64,000 nucleotides of DNA from Thamnaconus septentrionalis (taxonomy: Eukaryota; Chordata; Actinopteri; Tetraodontiformes; Monacanthidae). Shown here piece by piece: positions 36,421 through 47,160 of the stretch; the first letter of the stretch is position 1, and each line of letters begins with the position of its first letter. The notes under the pieces were generated by a model. The model was not told the origin of the DNA, made no database searches, and saw only the letters and a program-made list of their open reading frames with translations. The DNA is taken from NCBI GenBank assembly GCA_009823395.1, contig CM020511.1:22693501-22757500 (forward strand). Reading direction: 5' to 3'. A program made the position numbers and the translations under genes.

Positions 36421-36815
36421 CGCAAAAATCCTGGCGGACAAGTATTTCCTGCATTATGGTCTGCCAGCAATTCACTCAGACCAGGGGAGAGACTTTGAAA
36501 GCCAGCTAATCAAAGAGCTTTCGAAGATGATGGGGATCCGGAAATCACGGACCACTCCTTACCACCCGCAAGGAGATCCACAGCCCGAGAGATTCAACAG
36601 AACTCTTCTTTCTATGCTGGGAACCCTGGGGTGTGAGAAGAAAAACCAATGGTGCAAACATATTGGCTACCTGGTTCATGCCTACAATAGAACTAAGTGT
36701 GATGTTATGGGGTATTCACCCTTTTTTTTAATGTTTGGGCAAGAAGCAAGACTTCCCGTAGACCTGTGCTTTGGAACCTCTCCTGATGGCAAAGCTGATA
36801 GTTGTCACACCCCTA
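36421..36815 (+). pseudogene. Gypsy pol, part 2: integrase core
   Basis: Continues the frame left at 33303: VAKILADKYFLHYGLPAIHS, then SDQGRDFES (second catalytic Asp) and TTPYHPQGDPQPERFNRTLL (catalytic Glu in PER). It ends with WCKHIGYLVHAYNRT and MFGQEARLPVD. Homology is lost near 36800, before the integrase C-terminus, so the element is truncated here and no LTR follows. Confidence 0.85.
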
Positions 36816-37776
36816 GCCTTGCCGGTGTACGCCTCCGCCCGGCCCACTCAGTTGTGATTGGTCACACTCTTCGTCGCTGCTGAGCCTCACTTCCTCAGTT
36901 TGCCGGTGCGGGAGTGAAGAGTAAACGGCAAACTTTACGAAACAGGCACAATTTAAACACTTACCGTCGGGAAGGCTTCACCCTTTAGCAGCTGTTTACC
37001 GGCTAATCCAGCTTCGTACGGACCCAGCGCGGGCCGAGTTACAGCCGCAAGGCGGACCGAAGGTCCCTGGACGTTTTTTGTGCCTTCCGTGTCCCCGGAA
37101 ATGTGTTTTACTTTGTGTACTGACCGTGTTTTTGTTCTGTATTTTTGCGAGACATTTTAATAGGGCTTAGAATGATTTAGTTTCATACTGTTGACTTGTA
37201 TCAAAACACTGTCCTAGCAGAGAAAATATGTACGCTGAAACGATCACTTCAGTCACAGAGTCGTTTATTATTAGACAAGAATATCTGCACAACTTAAGTC
37301 CACACAAAGCAGGAAGAGCTCTATACAACCGATGTTAACATGCTGGCAGCGTGAACATCACTGTAAGGAGTGAAACTTGCGAGTCAAAATCGCTGCCTCT
37401 TCAGTTTCACTGCCAGCGAACACAACACAGATAACAAGCAGAGCACGGAGTTAGCGGTGTTGGCTAGCAGTTCATCAACACGATTCAGCGGTTGTACGTT
37501 GCAAGTAATCGTAAAACTAATGTTGCTTGAGGTCACAGTACACTCACAGTCCTCATACATGTTTTCAAATATTGCCATGGCTGACTATTCTCTCATCGTC
37601 CACTGGCCGAGTCGAGCCCGTCTCCCTCCCGTTGCCGACCGGACAGGTGTTCCATCGCATCCGCACTAGGCTGAACAAACCTCCAACATTTTCTCTGTTC
37701 GTTCCACTCCGACGGTTGTGGTCCTTGGTGCTTCGGTAGTCGCTCGGTATTTTTTATTTTATATTTTTTAATTTCC

Positions 37777-38230
37777 TGGCCACCCTCACCTATGGTCACG
37801 AGCTTTGGGTAGTGGCCGAAAGAACAAGATCGCGAATACAAGCGGGCGAAATGAGTTTCCTCCGCAGGGTGGCTGGGCGTACCCTGAGGGATAGGGTGAG
37901 AAGCTCAGTCACCCGGGAGGAGCTCGGAGTAGAGCCGCTGCTCCTCCGCATCGAGAGGGGCTAGCTGAGGTGGCTTGGGCATCTGTTCCGGATGCCTCCT
38001 GGACGCCTCCCTGGGCAGGTGTTCCGGGCATGTCCCACCGGGAGGAGGCCTCGAGGAAGACCCAGGACACGCTGGAGGGACTATGTCTCCCGGCTGGCCT
38101 GGGAACGCCTTGGGGTCCCACCGGATGAGCTGGAGGAGGTGACTGGGGCCAGGGAGGTCTGGGCATCTCTGCTGAGGCTGCTGCCCCCGCGACCCGACCC
38201 CGGATAATGCGGAAGAAGAAGAAGAAGAAG
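37777..38230 (+). mobile_element. RTE/Rex3-like LINE, short 3' end
   Basis: The frames encode YGHELWVVAERTRSRIQAGE, MSFLRRVAGRTLRDRVRS, LRWLGHLFRMPPGRLPGQ and RPRGRPRTRWRDYVSRLAWE, then LLPPRPDPG. This C-terminal sequence is common in fish RTE-type LINEs. The tail is GGATAATGCGGAAGAAGAAG. The duplication ATTTTTTAATTTCC (37763-37776 and 38231-38244) proves a separate insertion. One stop interrupts the frame near 37962. Confidence 0.78.
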
Positions 38231-38362
38231 ATTTTTTAATTTCCCTGACACCGAAAAAACATTTTCTTGGAGCAGCGCATTGCGACGTCACTTCCGGGGC
38301 AGAGCGGGGGTGGGCAGAACCAGTCCGAGAGTGTGTCTGAGCTTGGCCATGAAAGGAGATCC

Positions 38363-38388
38363 GGAACGCAATGACGTCATTGCGTTCC
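38363..38388. promoter_or_regulatory. Perfect 26-bp palindrome centred on TGACGTCA
   Basis: Every base from 38363 to 38388 pairs with its mirror. The centre (38372-38379) is the consensus cAMP response element TGACGTCA bound by CREB/ATF dimers, and the arms are GGAACGCA. It lies 180 bases from the transposon-like right end, so it may be a promoter element of that transposon. Function is inferred from the motif only. Confidence 0.6.
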
Positions 38389-38695
38389 CAGTGTTGAAAA
38401 AAATCTCTGTGAACAGAGCGTTTAGAACCATGCCCAACAATTTGCAGGGCTCACGTCCAAACGCATGAACCTCATTATTTGACGATTTTCGATCGTTTGA
38501 CGATAGGGTTCAACATTGTAACAGTTTTCAAAGCTCAGAAAAGTGAAAAAGCATCATAGGTGCCCTTTAAATACACGCAAAACTTCCTGGGTTGTCGCGC
38601 GATCTTGCAATTTTTGCGTGAACCGGTTGAGCGGCTGCGCGAGACGCTCTGCTGACGCTTCTGGTGTGAAATGGGATCCGTCTACACCACGGCTA

Positions 38696-38748
38696 TAATA
38701 ATAATAACAATAATAATAATAATAATAATAATCATAACAATAATAATA
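38696..38748 (+). repeat. (AAT)n microsatellite with interruptions
   Basis: Mostly AAT units with AAC and CAT interruptions, just upstream of the NLR N-terminal exon. Confidence 0.9.
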
Positions 38749-38829
38749 ATTAACTCTCTCTCTCTCTCCGTTTTCTGAGCTCAGTGTCACACTGCTGTGT
38801 TTCACCTCAGCTTGACTCCAGTTCAGGAG

Positions 38830-39682
38830 ATGGATGTAGAGGAAGTCAGACCAGAGTTTCCAGGGTCCAGCATGGTGTCTCTGAAGAGTGACCACTCCAA
38901 AAATCTTCCTCCACCATTCAGTAATGAACCTGGACCTTCTGAGACATAGTAAGAACACTTGGACTAACGTCCTATGCAGTCTTCTTCCTGATGCTGCTGC
39001 CTCAGTTCACATTTGTTCAGAATGAATGACTTATTTTAAACTGGTTTTAGCTCCTGTAGAATCACCACATCAGTTCATAGTGTTTGAGTCAAGCGGGAAA
39101 CTGGCTGCTGGAGTTGCAGTGCAGGAGTTAGTTTGAAATAAAGGTTTTGACTGTTTGTGTTGCAGAAGCAAAGACGCTCGGTTCTTCTAGAAAAGACAGC
39201 TTGACCAAGTCATTTCAAAATAAAAGCCTAAACTTGATCTTGTTGGGTGTCTCATGTGATTTAGTATGAATGAAGACTCAAAACTTCAGTCACAGGAAAA
39301 ATGAGTTCAAGACTAAAAACTATCATCCAAACTGTCCAACTGAGCAGTCAAACCCAAACTTCTCTCCAGAGGAGGAGCAGGAGGAGCAGTGGTGGTGGTG
39401 GCTGTGAGGAGCAGGACGTCCTGACTGACCCAGTGTCCACCAGCTCATACTGGGACCAGTCTGCTCCATCAGCGCTGCAACCTGCTAGTCACACCAAGAC
39501 TGCTCACAGTTAGACTGTCCACCTGGCCCTCCTTTCACTTCTGCCTCTGAGATCCTTCAGGACCTTGTGAGAAAGTGAGCGATCTCCGCCTCCCCTTCTC
39601 ACTGTCTCCCCCACGAGGACGCGGCGGCGTGGCGTTGCCCACGCGGGAGAGCGAGCGGAAGAGACGCTGTTTTACGCGCACG

Positions 39683-39747
<65 letters not shown>

Positions 39748-41436
39748 TGGCACACACGGGGTTGTTGGTTTTTTTTTTAAATAGATAATTAAGGGGATAA
39801 TGTAGGGTTTGTTTGTATTTAAGGGTTTGTATGTTTAGGGGGAAGTATGTTGTGTTTATTGAAGTGTATATTTCTTTGTGTTATTGGTTTTGTTTGCAAT
39901 GTTCTATTTTTGCAAGGTCCCCACGGTTAGTGGGGTGGCCCAATTGGCCACAGGCTGCTGGCGGATATAAAGGGGGCTCATTTTGGTGTGGGAAGTTGAG
40001 CTGGCTAGTCTGTTGTGAGACTAGAAGACAGAGAAACCTGAGTTTCCTGTTGCTTTATTTATGGGGTTTTTTGGGTTAAAAGAATAAAGTTTTTTTGTCC
40101 TGCACTTGACGCTGCCTGCCTCCTCCTTCGACTCCACCACCTCAATCCGGTCGGCCCAGATCCCCTTTTTCGTGGGGAGGCCACTTTGCCCCTCCACAGA
40201 CCTCCAGTGAGAAGATTCACTGAAGGACATTTAGAGCAAACAGTCAGACAGCAGCAGCAGCAGCAGCTTCATCAAAGCAGCAGAAAAGTTGTGGACAGAA
40301 AATGATGCTCACACTGTCACACTGTTTTCTTCTCCAACCTTCTCTCTGCTCCAGAGGTTGATGATGATCTGCAGGAGCTTCTACAGCAGCATATGTGTGA
40401 CTGAAGGTGAAGAAGCAGGAAGTCAAACCCTCCTCAACGGCATCTACACTGAGCTCTACATCACTGAGGGACTGAGTGAGGAGGTCAACAGACAGCATGA
40501 GGTCAGGACACCAAGAAGACCAAGAAGATCCTCCACGACCATCCAATCAGGTGCAGCCAGATCTTTGAAGCCTCACCTGAGCAGCAGGGACTTAGAGTCA
40601 GAGTGGTGCTGACCAACGGCGTCGCTGGTGTTGGAAAAACTTTCTCAGTGCAGAAGTTCACTCTGGACTGGGCCCAGGGCCTGGAGAACCAGGACCTTCA
40701 TCTGGTGCTTCCTCTCTCATTCAGGGAGCTCAACTTGGCCAAAGAGCAGCACTACAGTCTTCTGGAGCTGCTCCATGTTTTCCAACCAACGTTAGAGAAG
40801 CTCACAGCAGAGCAGCTGCATGTCTGCAAACTTTTCTTCATCTTGGACGGCCTGGATGAAAGCAGACTGGCTCTGGACTTTGAGAAGAACCAGGTGGTGA
40901 CTGACGTCATTCAGAAGAAGACAGTCAGCGTTCTGCTAACAAACCTGATCAGAGGAGATCTGCTTCCCTCGGCTCTGCTGTGGGTAACTTCCAGACCTGC
41001 AGCAGCCAATCAGGTCCCTCCGTCATGTGTGGACAGGCTGACAGAAGTACGAGGCTTCACCGATGACCAGAAGGAGGAGTATTTTAGGAGGAGATTCAGA
41101 GATAGAGAGGATATGTCCAGCAGGATCATCTCACACATCAAGGCCTCCAGGAGCCTCCACATCATGTGTAAGATCCCGGCCTTCTGCCAGATCACTGCCA
41201 CAGTTCTGGAAAGCATGTTGAGCTCAGAGCAGAGAGGAGAGCTGCCCAAGACCCTGACTGACATGTACTCACACTTCCTGCTGGTCCAAACCAAGAGGAA
41301 GCAGCACAAGTATGGAGGAGGTCCACAGGAGTTGAGGGAGGCTGACAGGGAGCTTCTGAAGCTGGGCCAGCTGGCATTGGAACATCTGGAGAGTGGAAAC
41401 ATCATGTTCTACAGTGAAGAAGAGTTATTAGAATAA
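38830..41436 (+). pseudogene. Fish NLR (NLRC3-like) gene remnant: N-terminal exon and NACHT domain
   Basis: Cytoplasmic NLR receptors sense danger or microbial products. A first exon at 38830-38948 encodes SMVSLKSDHSKNLPPPF, the repeated N-terminal peptide of fish NLRs, with donor GTAAGA. The FISNA end appears as LLNGIYTELYITEGLSEEVN (about 40433-40492). The NACHT ATPase follows with Walker A GVAGVGKT near 40619, Walker B FFILDGLDE near 40835 and sensor ITSRP-like WVTSRPAAANQ, ending at a stop at 41434-41436 (EEELLE). Usual family members continue for about 100 more residues and then LRR exons. Frameshifts near 40395 and 40500 disconnect the N-terminal part. A solo LTR (39566-40198) interrupts the upstream exon region. 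LRR exons lie 1.1 kb downstream. Confidence 0.82.
39566..40198 (+). mobile_element. Solo LTR inside the NLR gene
   Basis: The 633-bp unit begins TGTGAGAAAG and ends CCCCTCCACA, with a 5-bp duplication GACCT (39561-39565 and 40199-40203). TATA box GGATATAAAG near 39963 and poly(A) signal AATAAAG near 40082 give plus orientation and LTR identity. A CA microsatellite (39682-39742) has expanded in U3. There is no internal sequence, hence a solo LTR. Confidence 0.85.
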
Positions 41437-42020
41437 TAAATGAAGTTCCCTAAAGCACAAATAAATTATTTATAGAGTCAAAGATCTTCCAATTCATACT
41501 TCAAAACATTAGAAATACTATTTCCAGGAATTAATCAACTTTTTTTTTAACCATTGTTAAATATAGATGTGTTTCTTTTTTGGGAGTTCCATTTTGGAAT
41601 GGGATCAGTGACGATTTGAAAATGTGTTGTTCTGAGTTGAAAAATTATTGAAGGGCAAAATACTTCATGATGATGAGGATAAATGATTGAATTGTGAGTC
41701 AATGATGAAGAATAATGTGAAGCATATTTTGTTGAGTTGCGTTTCTCTTTTTTTCCTTTTTGATTTTGTCTGACTAATTATTCCAGGTAATCTTATGGAC
41801 TGTATAGGAGAGGCAAGAATCAGCTTGGGCTTCTGCATTTTCCTTCACACAGTTGTTATGTTTTTGTTGTGGTGAGTCTTTATAATGTGCACATTTGTTT
41901 TGGAAGCTTCTTTTTCATTGTTGTCAGTTGATTGGACAAGATTGATTTCATTTACACTGTCAACGAAAATAAACTATTCAATCATGCATGATGATGATGG
42001 TGGTGGTGGTGGTGGTAATC

Positions 42021-42052
<32 letters not shown>

Positions 42053-42567
42053 GTAGATATTAAAGACTCACCTAGACAAAGTGGATGTTTTTGATATTTT
42101 CATGTCAACAATCTGCAGCCAGAAAAGACTTCTGATGTTGGAAGAAAGTGTGGAAAATGTCTCCAGTCACTTTGGAGCTCAATGGAAGTTGTTGATTGGT
42201 GATGAAGGTCACATGACTGAGCAGAAGATCCTGTGAAGAAATATTAGAGGCAGATTAATAGTGCAGCAGTATTTCTTCATCTTGTCCTTTGAATGTGTTT
42301 GACTTGTAATGAGACTCTGAGGACTGAAAACAGCCACAAGCACACAAAGGACTCACTGATTATTTTCCATCTTGACTGCTGATTGGATGCACACTGACTG
42401 ACACACTGCTGTTGTTATTGTGTTGACAACACACTGGCACAATGACTCGTTTGAGGGAATGACTCAGTGATCTGAACAGCTGCACATCTGGATCATGAAC
42501 AGGGAGAAATGATTCTTAATATGACATTTACAACATGGAAGAAATCAAATATTGATTCTTTATTCAG
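41437..42567. other. NLR intron or spacer, no exon recognised
   Basis: AT-rich, with a compound (GGT)n(GAT)n microsatellite at about 41985-42050. Nothing else was recognised. Confidence 0.5.
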
Positions 42568-42741
42568 GTTGAGGGACTGCAGGTTGTCAAAGATCAGCTG
42601 TGATTGGCTGCTCTCAGCTCTGAAGTCCAACCCCTCCCACCTCAGAGAGCTGAACCTGAGTAGGAACCAGCTACAGGGTTCATCAGTGAAGGAGCTGAGT
42701 GGTTTTCTGCACGGTCCAGACTGTAAACTGGAGACTCTGAG
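42568..42741 (+). pseudogene. NLR leucine-rich-repeat exon 1
   Basis: This is a 174-bp exon with acceptor TTCAG/GTTGAG and donor GAG/GTCAGT. It encodes [20 protein letters not shown], then [11 protein letters not shown] and a C-terminal CKLETL. One exon carries two LRR units, the standard fish NLR layout; LRRs form the ligand-sensing solenoid. The exon itself is intact but belongs to a broken gene. Confidence 0.85.
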
Positions 42742-43070
42742 GTCAGTTCACCCTCTTCACTCTACAACTTCTATCACTCTTGTTATTTTTGTCAATATTT
42801 TCACTTCACTGCTGTTGGAAATTTTAATTTGCAGTCACTGGTTTGTGTTTGAAATGAGTGAAACTGGGTTGAAGGTACAGTGTGTAAAATCCTGCCATCA
42901 AGTGTTCAGATTTCAGATTGCAGCGCTCATTCTCTCACCCTCTCTCCCTCCCTCTCTTTTTCTATAGTTGCAGATTCTGAAGTCGACATTTCACTTTGAT
43001 TTTCAGAGTGATGACACCCTGGAAAAACTCTCCATCATTATAAACTCTCCATCATTTATTCTTTATGCAG

Positions 43071-43244
43071 GTTGAAGTACTGCAGGTTGTCAGAGCTCAG
43101 CTGTGATTGGCTGCTCCCAACTCTGAAGTCCAACCCCTCCCACCTCAGACACCTGGACCTGAGAGGGAACCAGCTGCAGGATTCAGGAGTGAAGGTGCTG
43201 AGTGGTTTTCTGCAGAGTCCAGACTGTAAACTGGAGACTCTGGG
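43071..43244 (+). pseudogene. NLR leucine-rich-repeat exon 2
   Basis: A 174-bp exon, acceptor ATGCAG/GTTGAAG and donor GGG/GTCAGT, encoding [32 protein letters not shown] and CKLETL. About 110 bases of the following intron also match the intron after LRR exon 1, so exon and flank were duplicated as a unit of ~503 bp. No further LRR or B30.2 exon was found. Confidence 0.85.
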
Positions 43245-43976
43245 GTCAGTTCACCCTCCTCACTCTACAACTTCTATCATTCTTGTTATTTTTGTCAATA
43301 TTTTCACTTCACTGCTGTTGGAAATTCAATTTGCAGTCACTGGTTTGTGTTTGAAATGAGTGAAACTGGGTTTAAAAACACGGTGTGTAAAATCCTGCCA
43401 TCTAGTGGTTTTAGATTTTAGATTGCAGTGCTTACTTGCTGGTCCCCCCCCCCCTCCTTATTGCCAGTGAACTACAGTGGCCTTCAAGCATAACAAAGGA
43501 TGTGGTTGACAGCAAAGGTGTCTAGTTCTCTGTATAATGATAAAGTTCCATCAATACAAATATTACAACCATCTATTAGCATCACAATCAGTCATAGTCA
43601 CAGCAGACAGTCCCGTGTTAGCATGATTTTTCCAAACATTTGGCCAGCAGCAGTGGCCAGCAAGCGCTAGCATTAGCCACCTGTATGAGCACTTAGATAC
43701 TGTAGATAGATCCAGCTGGACTCAGCAGAAGGTCAAGTGTCAATGCAGGTTCTATCATCTCAGTCAGTTCAGTATTGATGAGCAAGATGCATCTGGTCCA
43801 TTTTGTGCGTGAGCAGCGGGCGAAACAGCCAGAGGACAATGAACAATTATCGAACGCTGATGGAACGTGATCGAAACCTTTTGCATCAGTACTTGATATA
43901 CGCCGCGACTGGCATGATATTATGATTTAGCGCACGTGACGCGCAAAAGGAATCGAAAGTGGAATCGGAATCGTTC
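43245..43976. other. Spacer, no recognised gene
   Basis: A poly-C run lies near 43445-43454. The first ~110 bases are duplicated intron. No coding motif was recognised. Confidence 0.5.
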
Positions 43977-44366
43977 AAATAATAATAATAATAATAAACT
44001 TGTACAGCGCTAAATCACAACCAATGGCGTCTCAAAGCGCTTTATACAATCAGAGAGAACCAACTGGGCCCCCGGAGCAAGCAAAATGCGACAGTGGCTG
44101 GGAAAAACTCCCCTGTGGGAAGAAACCTAGGGCAGAACCAGACTCCAGAGGGCCATCATCTGCCTATGAGTAGTTGGGGTGAAATACAAAAATAGAGGAG
44201 AGACAGAGAAAGAGAGAAAGTAGTAGAGTGAGCCAGGGTGGCAGACAGGACAGAGTGAAAAACAGATACACCAACCAGGCATTCACAAAACGGATATAAA
44301 CACAAAGAATAGGAAATAATTCAAGGCTGCTGTCCGTGTGGGCTGTAAGTGTCCATGCTTTGGAAG
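43977..44366 (-). mobile_element. L2-clade LINE, copy C, 3' UTR fragment
   Basis: Closely matches the 3' UTR of copies A and B (plus strand AGCGCTAAATCACAACCAAT, then TGGGAAGAAACCTAGGGCAG). It has an ATT tail at 43977-43996 and breaks off at GCTTTGGAAGGC. The break is 5' truncation, typical of target-primed insertion, so only non-coding sequence remains. Confidence 0.92.
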
Positions 44367-44502
44367 GCACAAAAAATTCAAACGATGCCCAACCCTATAC
44401 ACAATACAGTGTGGTGGGGAAAGGAAGGGAAATGGAATATAGAGTCATTGAAATTTGGGCAAAAGAGGCAAATATCAAAATAGTTCATTTTTATAATCCA
44501 GG
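44367..44502 (+). mobile_element. Possible LINE endonuclease scrap
   Basis: The frame to 44502 reads MEYRVIEIWAKEANIKIVHF then YNPGN, like the beta-strand region of an APE-type LINE endonuclease (V-I-x-FYNP). It is cut by the MITE at 44506. Too short for a firm clade. Confidence 0.4.
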
Positions 44503-44505
44503 TAA

Positions 44506-44976
44506 CGCCCGGTTCACACTGGACGCGGAAGCGACGCGGAAGCGCCGCAAAGCGCCGAGCGCTTCCATTCGGCGCCCATGTTAATCAATGTAGTAGTTCA
44601 CACCAGACGCGAACAGGCGCGCGGCTCGAGCCATGCATTTGTCTCGGCGTCTGCTCTATTTTGTGCGCCAGCCGCGAGCCATCCTCGTCAATACAGGAAG
44701 TCGCTCAAAAAAAAAAACGAGAAAATCCGGTGAATTTTCAAAATAAACTAATTTCAAAATAAAAACCGAATGACAAATTCGATCATATATGTATGTTATA
44801 TTTGTCAGTACATTGTATCAGAGTGCGAAAGAGATTAAACAAATACGCGCGCGCGCGCACACACACACACACACACACAGAGAGGAAGACTTGATCAAAA
44901 TACGTCTGTGTTTGATCCTAGAGATGCCGGTAATTATGAAAGAGGTCTTGAGATGGACACCTGAGTGCGTGTTTCT

Positions 44977-45023
<47 letters not shown>

Positions 45024-45364
45024 CGAAAGTGAGCACCGTGCGGGCTGGCTACGGGGCGGGGGGAACGATGATGAAAATGATTTAAAAAAAAATAAATAAA
45101 AAAACCTTGAGTGGGAGTGAAAAAAAGACAGCAGCTGAGCAGAAGCGCTTGTCGACCGTCGCGGAGCTGTTCGCGTCAGGTGTGAACCAACTCGAGCCTC
45201 GCTCGCGAATTTCGTCGGCGCTCCGCTTCGCGGCGCTTCCGCTTCCATTGAAATGAATGGCACAAGCCGCGCGCCTGTTCGCGTCTGGTGTGAACTACTA
45301 CATTGATTAACATGGGCGCCGAATGGAAGCGTGCGGCGCTTCCGCGTCCAGTGTGAACCGGGCG
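44506..45364. mobile_element. Harbinger-like MITE with ~110-bp terminal inverted repeats
   Basis: The ends are CGCCCGGTTCACACTGGACG and its complement, and the inverted arms extend over roughly 44506-44634 and 45250-45364, rich in GCGGAAGCG and GCGCC. The 3-bp duplication TAA (44503-44505, 45365-45367) fits PIF/Harbinger. No transposase is encoded. The middle holds a CG/CA microsatellite (44844-44880) and a CA run (44981-45020). Confidence 0.75.
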
Positions 45365-45367
45365 TAA

Positions 45368-46540
45368 CAGTATGTTGTCAGAAGCCTTGATCATCTCAGA
45401 CCTGTGTCTCCGTGTCCAGCGCTGTGCAGTCCAGGCCACTGGTAGAGCAATGGGGACTCTGGTCCTGCAGGAGCGAGCTCGCTGGCTTAGCCTCGCTAAC
45501 CTGACAGACAGAGAGAGAGATGAGATCCTGGACCCCCCGATCGTCCCTGAAGGGCTCTTCGGCTCCGCACTGGTTTCAATGCAGAAGCGCTGCGAGGCTA
45601 AGAAGAGGGAATATGAGGCTCTCCAGCTCTGCCTTCCTCGCAGCCCCTCGACCCCATCTCCTCAACCTGCTGTGCGCCGAGGAAGCACTGCCACGGCGGC
45701 TTCCCGACCCACGCAGTTCAGGTTGCCCAAACCACCGAAGCCCCAGCCCAGCCCGGCTTCCCTGCACGGTCAGGTAGCCCGGCCCATCTGGCCTCGGCGT
45801 CCTCCGGCCCCGGTCGCAGCTTCGCCGGCTCTGCCTGCACAAGCTGCCCACCCTCAGGCCAGGAAGAAGAGGAAGTCAGGGTAATAACCCCCCTTCTTCC
45901 ACAGGTGTCGCAGCTGAATGTTCCCCGTTCCTCAGCTCCACCAGTTTGGCTGTCGGAAGTGCTTTGAGGGGTCACCCACGCCACATTCTCCCCTCCGCCG
46001 AAGCCGGCCGGGGGAGGTGGACGCCCAGTTCCAGAGGGTTCGGCCGTTGCCCCCTCACAGTGTCCACAACCACACAACCACACACATTTTTTGGGAAAAA
46101 CATTAAAATGTGTTCCGCTGTCGCATCCAGGCCAAGTGCCGAGGACGCAGCGCAAAAAAGCCAAAAATATAAGCAGTCTGGCGGCGACGCCTGCTGTCGA
46201 CACCCGGCACGGGGCTGTCATAGCCCTCCCCGGGACGGCGGTAGTGTCACCACTACACTGTCGTGCCTCGGCTCTGCCACGATGCGCTGCAGCTGCGAAG
46301 CAGTTGGCACCATCTGTGCGAGCGGCGGCAGTTTCGCTACGAGGGAGCACCATAGCTCGACGGCCGTTGCCGCTCAAGCGTCCTTCTTTAGCTCCGCCAG
46401 ACGGGGTCGCCACCGCATCACGGTTGGCTTCACCCGTGATGGCAGAGATGCTGGACGGTGAGTCTCTGTCCCTCCGCAGAGAGGAGTGGAGAGCCCTTCC
46501 AGCATCGGCCTGGGTGCTCAGAACGATCTCAAAGGGATGA
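45368..46540 (+). pseudogene. DIRS-like retrotransposon fragment (gag and start of RT region)
   Basis: The first frame (to 45884) encodes QATGRAMGTLVLQERARWLS, PEGLFGSALVSMQ and a Pro/Ala-rich basic end, matching gag of fish DIRS1-type tyrosine-recombinase retroelements. A second frame (to 46540) ends EEWRALPASAWVLRTISKG, the characteristic lead-in to the DIRS reverse transcriptase. RT, RNase H, methylase-like and recombinase parts are absent. Gypsy sequence follows within 20 bases. Confidence 0.68.
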
Positions 46541-46556
46541 GAGACTCACCAGCCAA

Positions 46557-47027
46557 CTCACCAGTAGATGGTTCGATGTTGCAGTTCTCCCTGACTTGCC
46601 TATACCTGGTGTTGATTTCCTTCTCTGTAATGACATTGCCGGGGGAAAGGTGAGCCCAACTGCGATCATCGTGGCTGTCCCTGTTGCAGCCGATGCCCCC
46701 TGTGACAATCAAGAATCTCTTGAGATTTTTCCACCAGCCTGGGCGGTCACAAGGGCTCAAGCTAACAAGTACAGAGATGATCTATCAGACACGTTCTCTT
46801 TGCAGATGGGCCAACTGGTTTTGAAGCTGCTTGAGCCTCAGAATGGCAGTCATGAGCAAGCGGGCATCTCCAGCACTAAGACAGTGGAGCTGCCGGCCAC
46901 AAGAGAAGAATTAACCAGTCCATTGAAAGCATTTGTTTGGTCTAGTGAGTGGCAATAGTCCTTTGAGGATCTTAAGTGCCTTCTCAGCTGTAACCCTGTC
47001 GTGTCTGCTCCAAATTTTTCCTCATTG
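46557..47027 (+). pseudogene. Gypsy retrotransposon fragment: protease end fused to RNase H start
   Basis: RWFDVAVLPDLPIPGVDFLL followed by CNDIAGGKVSP matches the aspartic-protease-to-RT linker of fish Gypsy elements, then PAWAVTRAQANK. Near 46900 the frame passes to PLKAFVWSSEWQ, a stop, then SFEDLKCLLSCNPVVSAPNF, which is the RT/RNase H connection. The whole reverse transcriptase between them is deleted. The upstream border abuts the DIRS fragment. Confidence 0.7.
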
Positions 47028-47160
47028 GCTAGAAGCCCCAAATTTGGCGTGGGTGTGTCTTAGGGGATCCCAATGAACCTGAAAGTGGCCCCATGTCTCC
47101 AGGACAAAGTTGACCTTTGACCCTCATAGACTTGGCATTGGTATGGCATTAGGGTTAGCG
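47028..47160 (+). repeat. Interspersed repeat unit, copy 1
   Basis: Shares CTAGAAGCCCCAAATTTGG, CCATGTCTCCAGGACAAAGT and ATTAGGGTTAGCGATAA with 48925-49200. The family type is unknown to me. Confidence 0.7.

Larger units (their letters stand above)
36816..38566. other. Possible right half of a TTAA-target transposon
   Basis: The right end reads GCATCATAGGTGCCCT followed by TTAA (38567-38570). Its complement AGGGCACCTATGATGC resembles the end of the element at 55642-58785 (AGGTCCCATATTATGC). No matching left end was found near 36800. Inside are a GC-rich stretch (36830-37080), an unrecognised 64-codon minus-strand frame (37384-37578), the RTE-type LINE at 37777-38230 and the palindrome at 38363-38388. 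Confidence 0.35.

Noticed and set aside
45718..46413. 231-codon minus-strand frame in GC-rich sequence
   Set aside because: Antisense to the DIRS fragment. High GC removes stop codons by chance and no motif is present.
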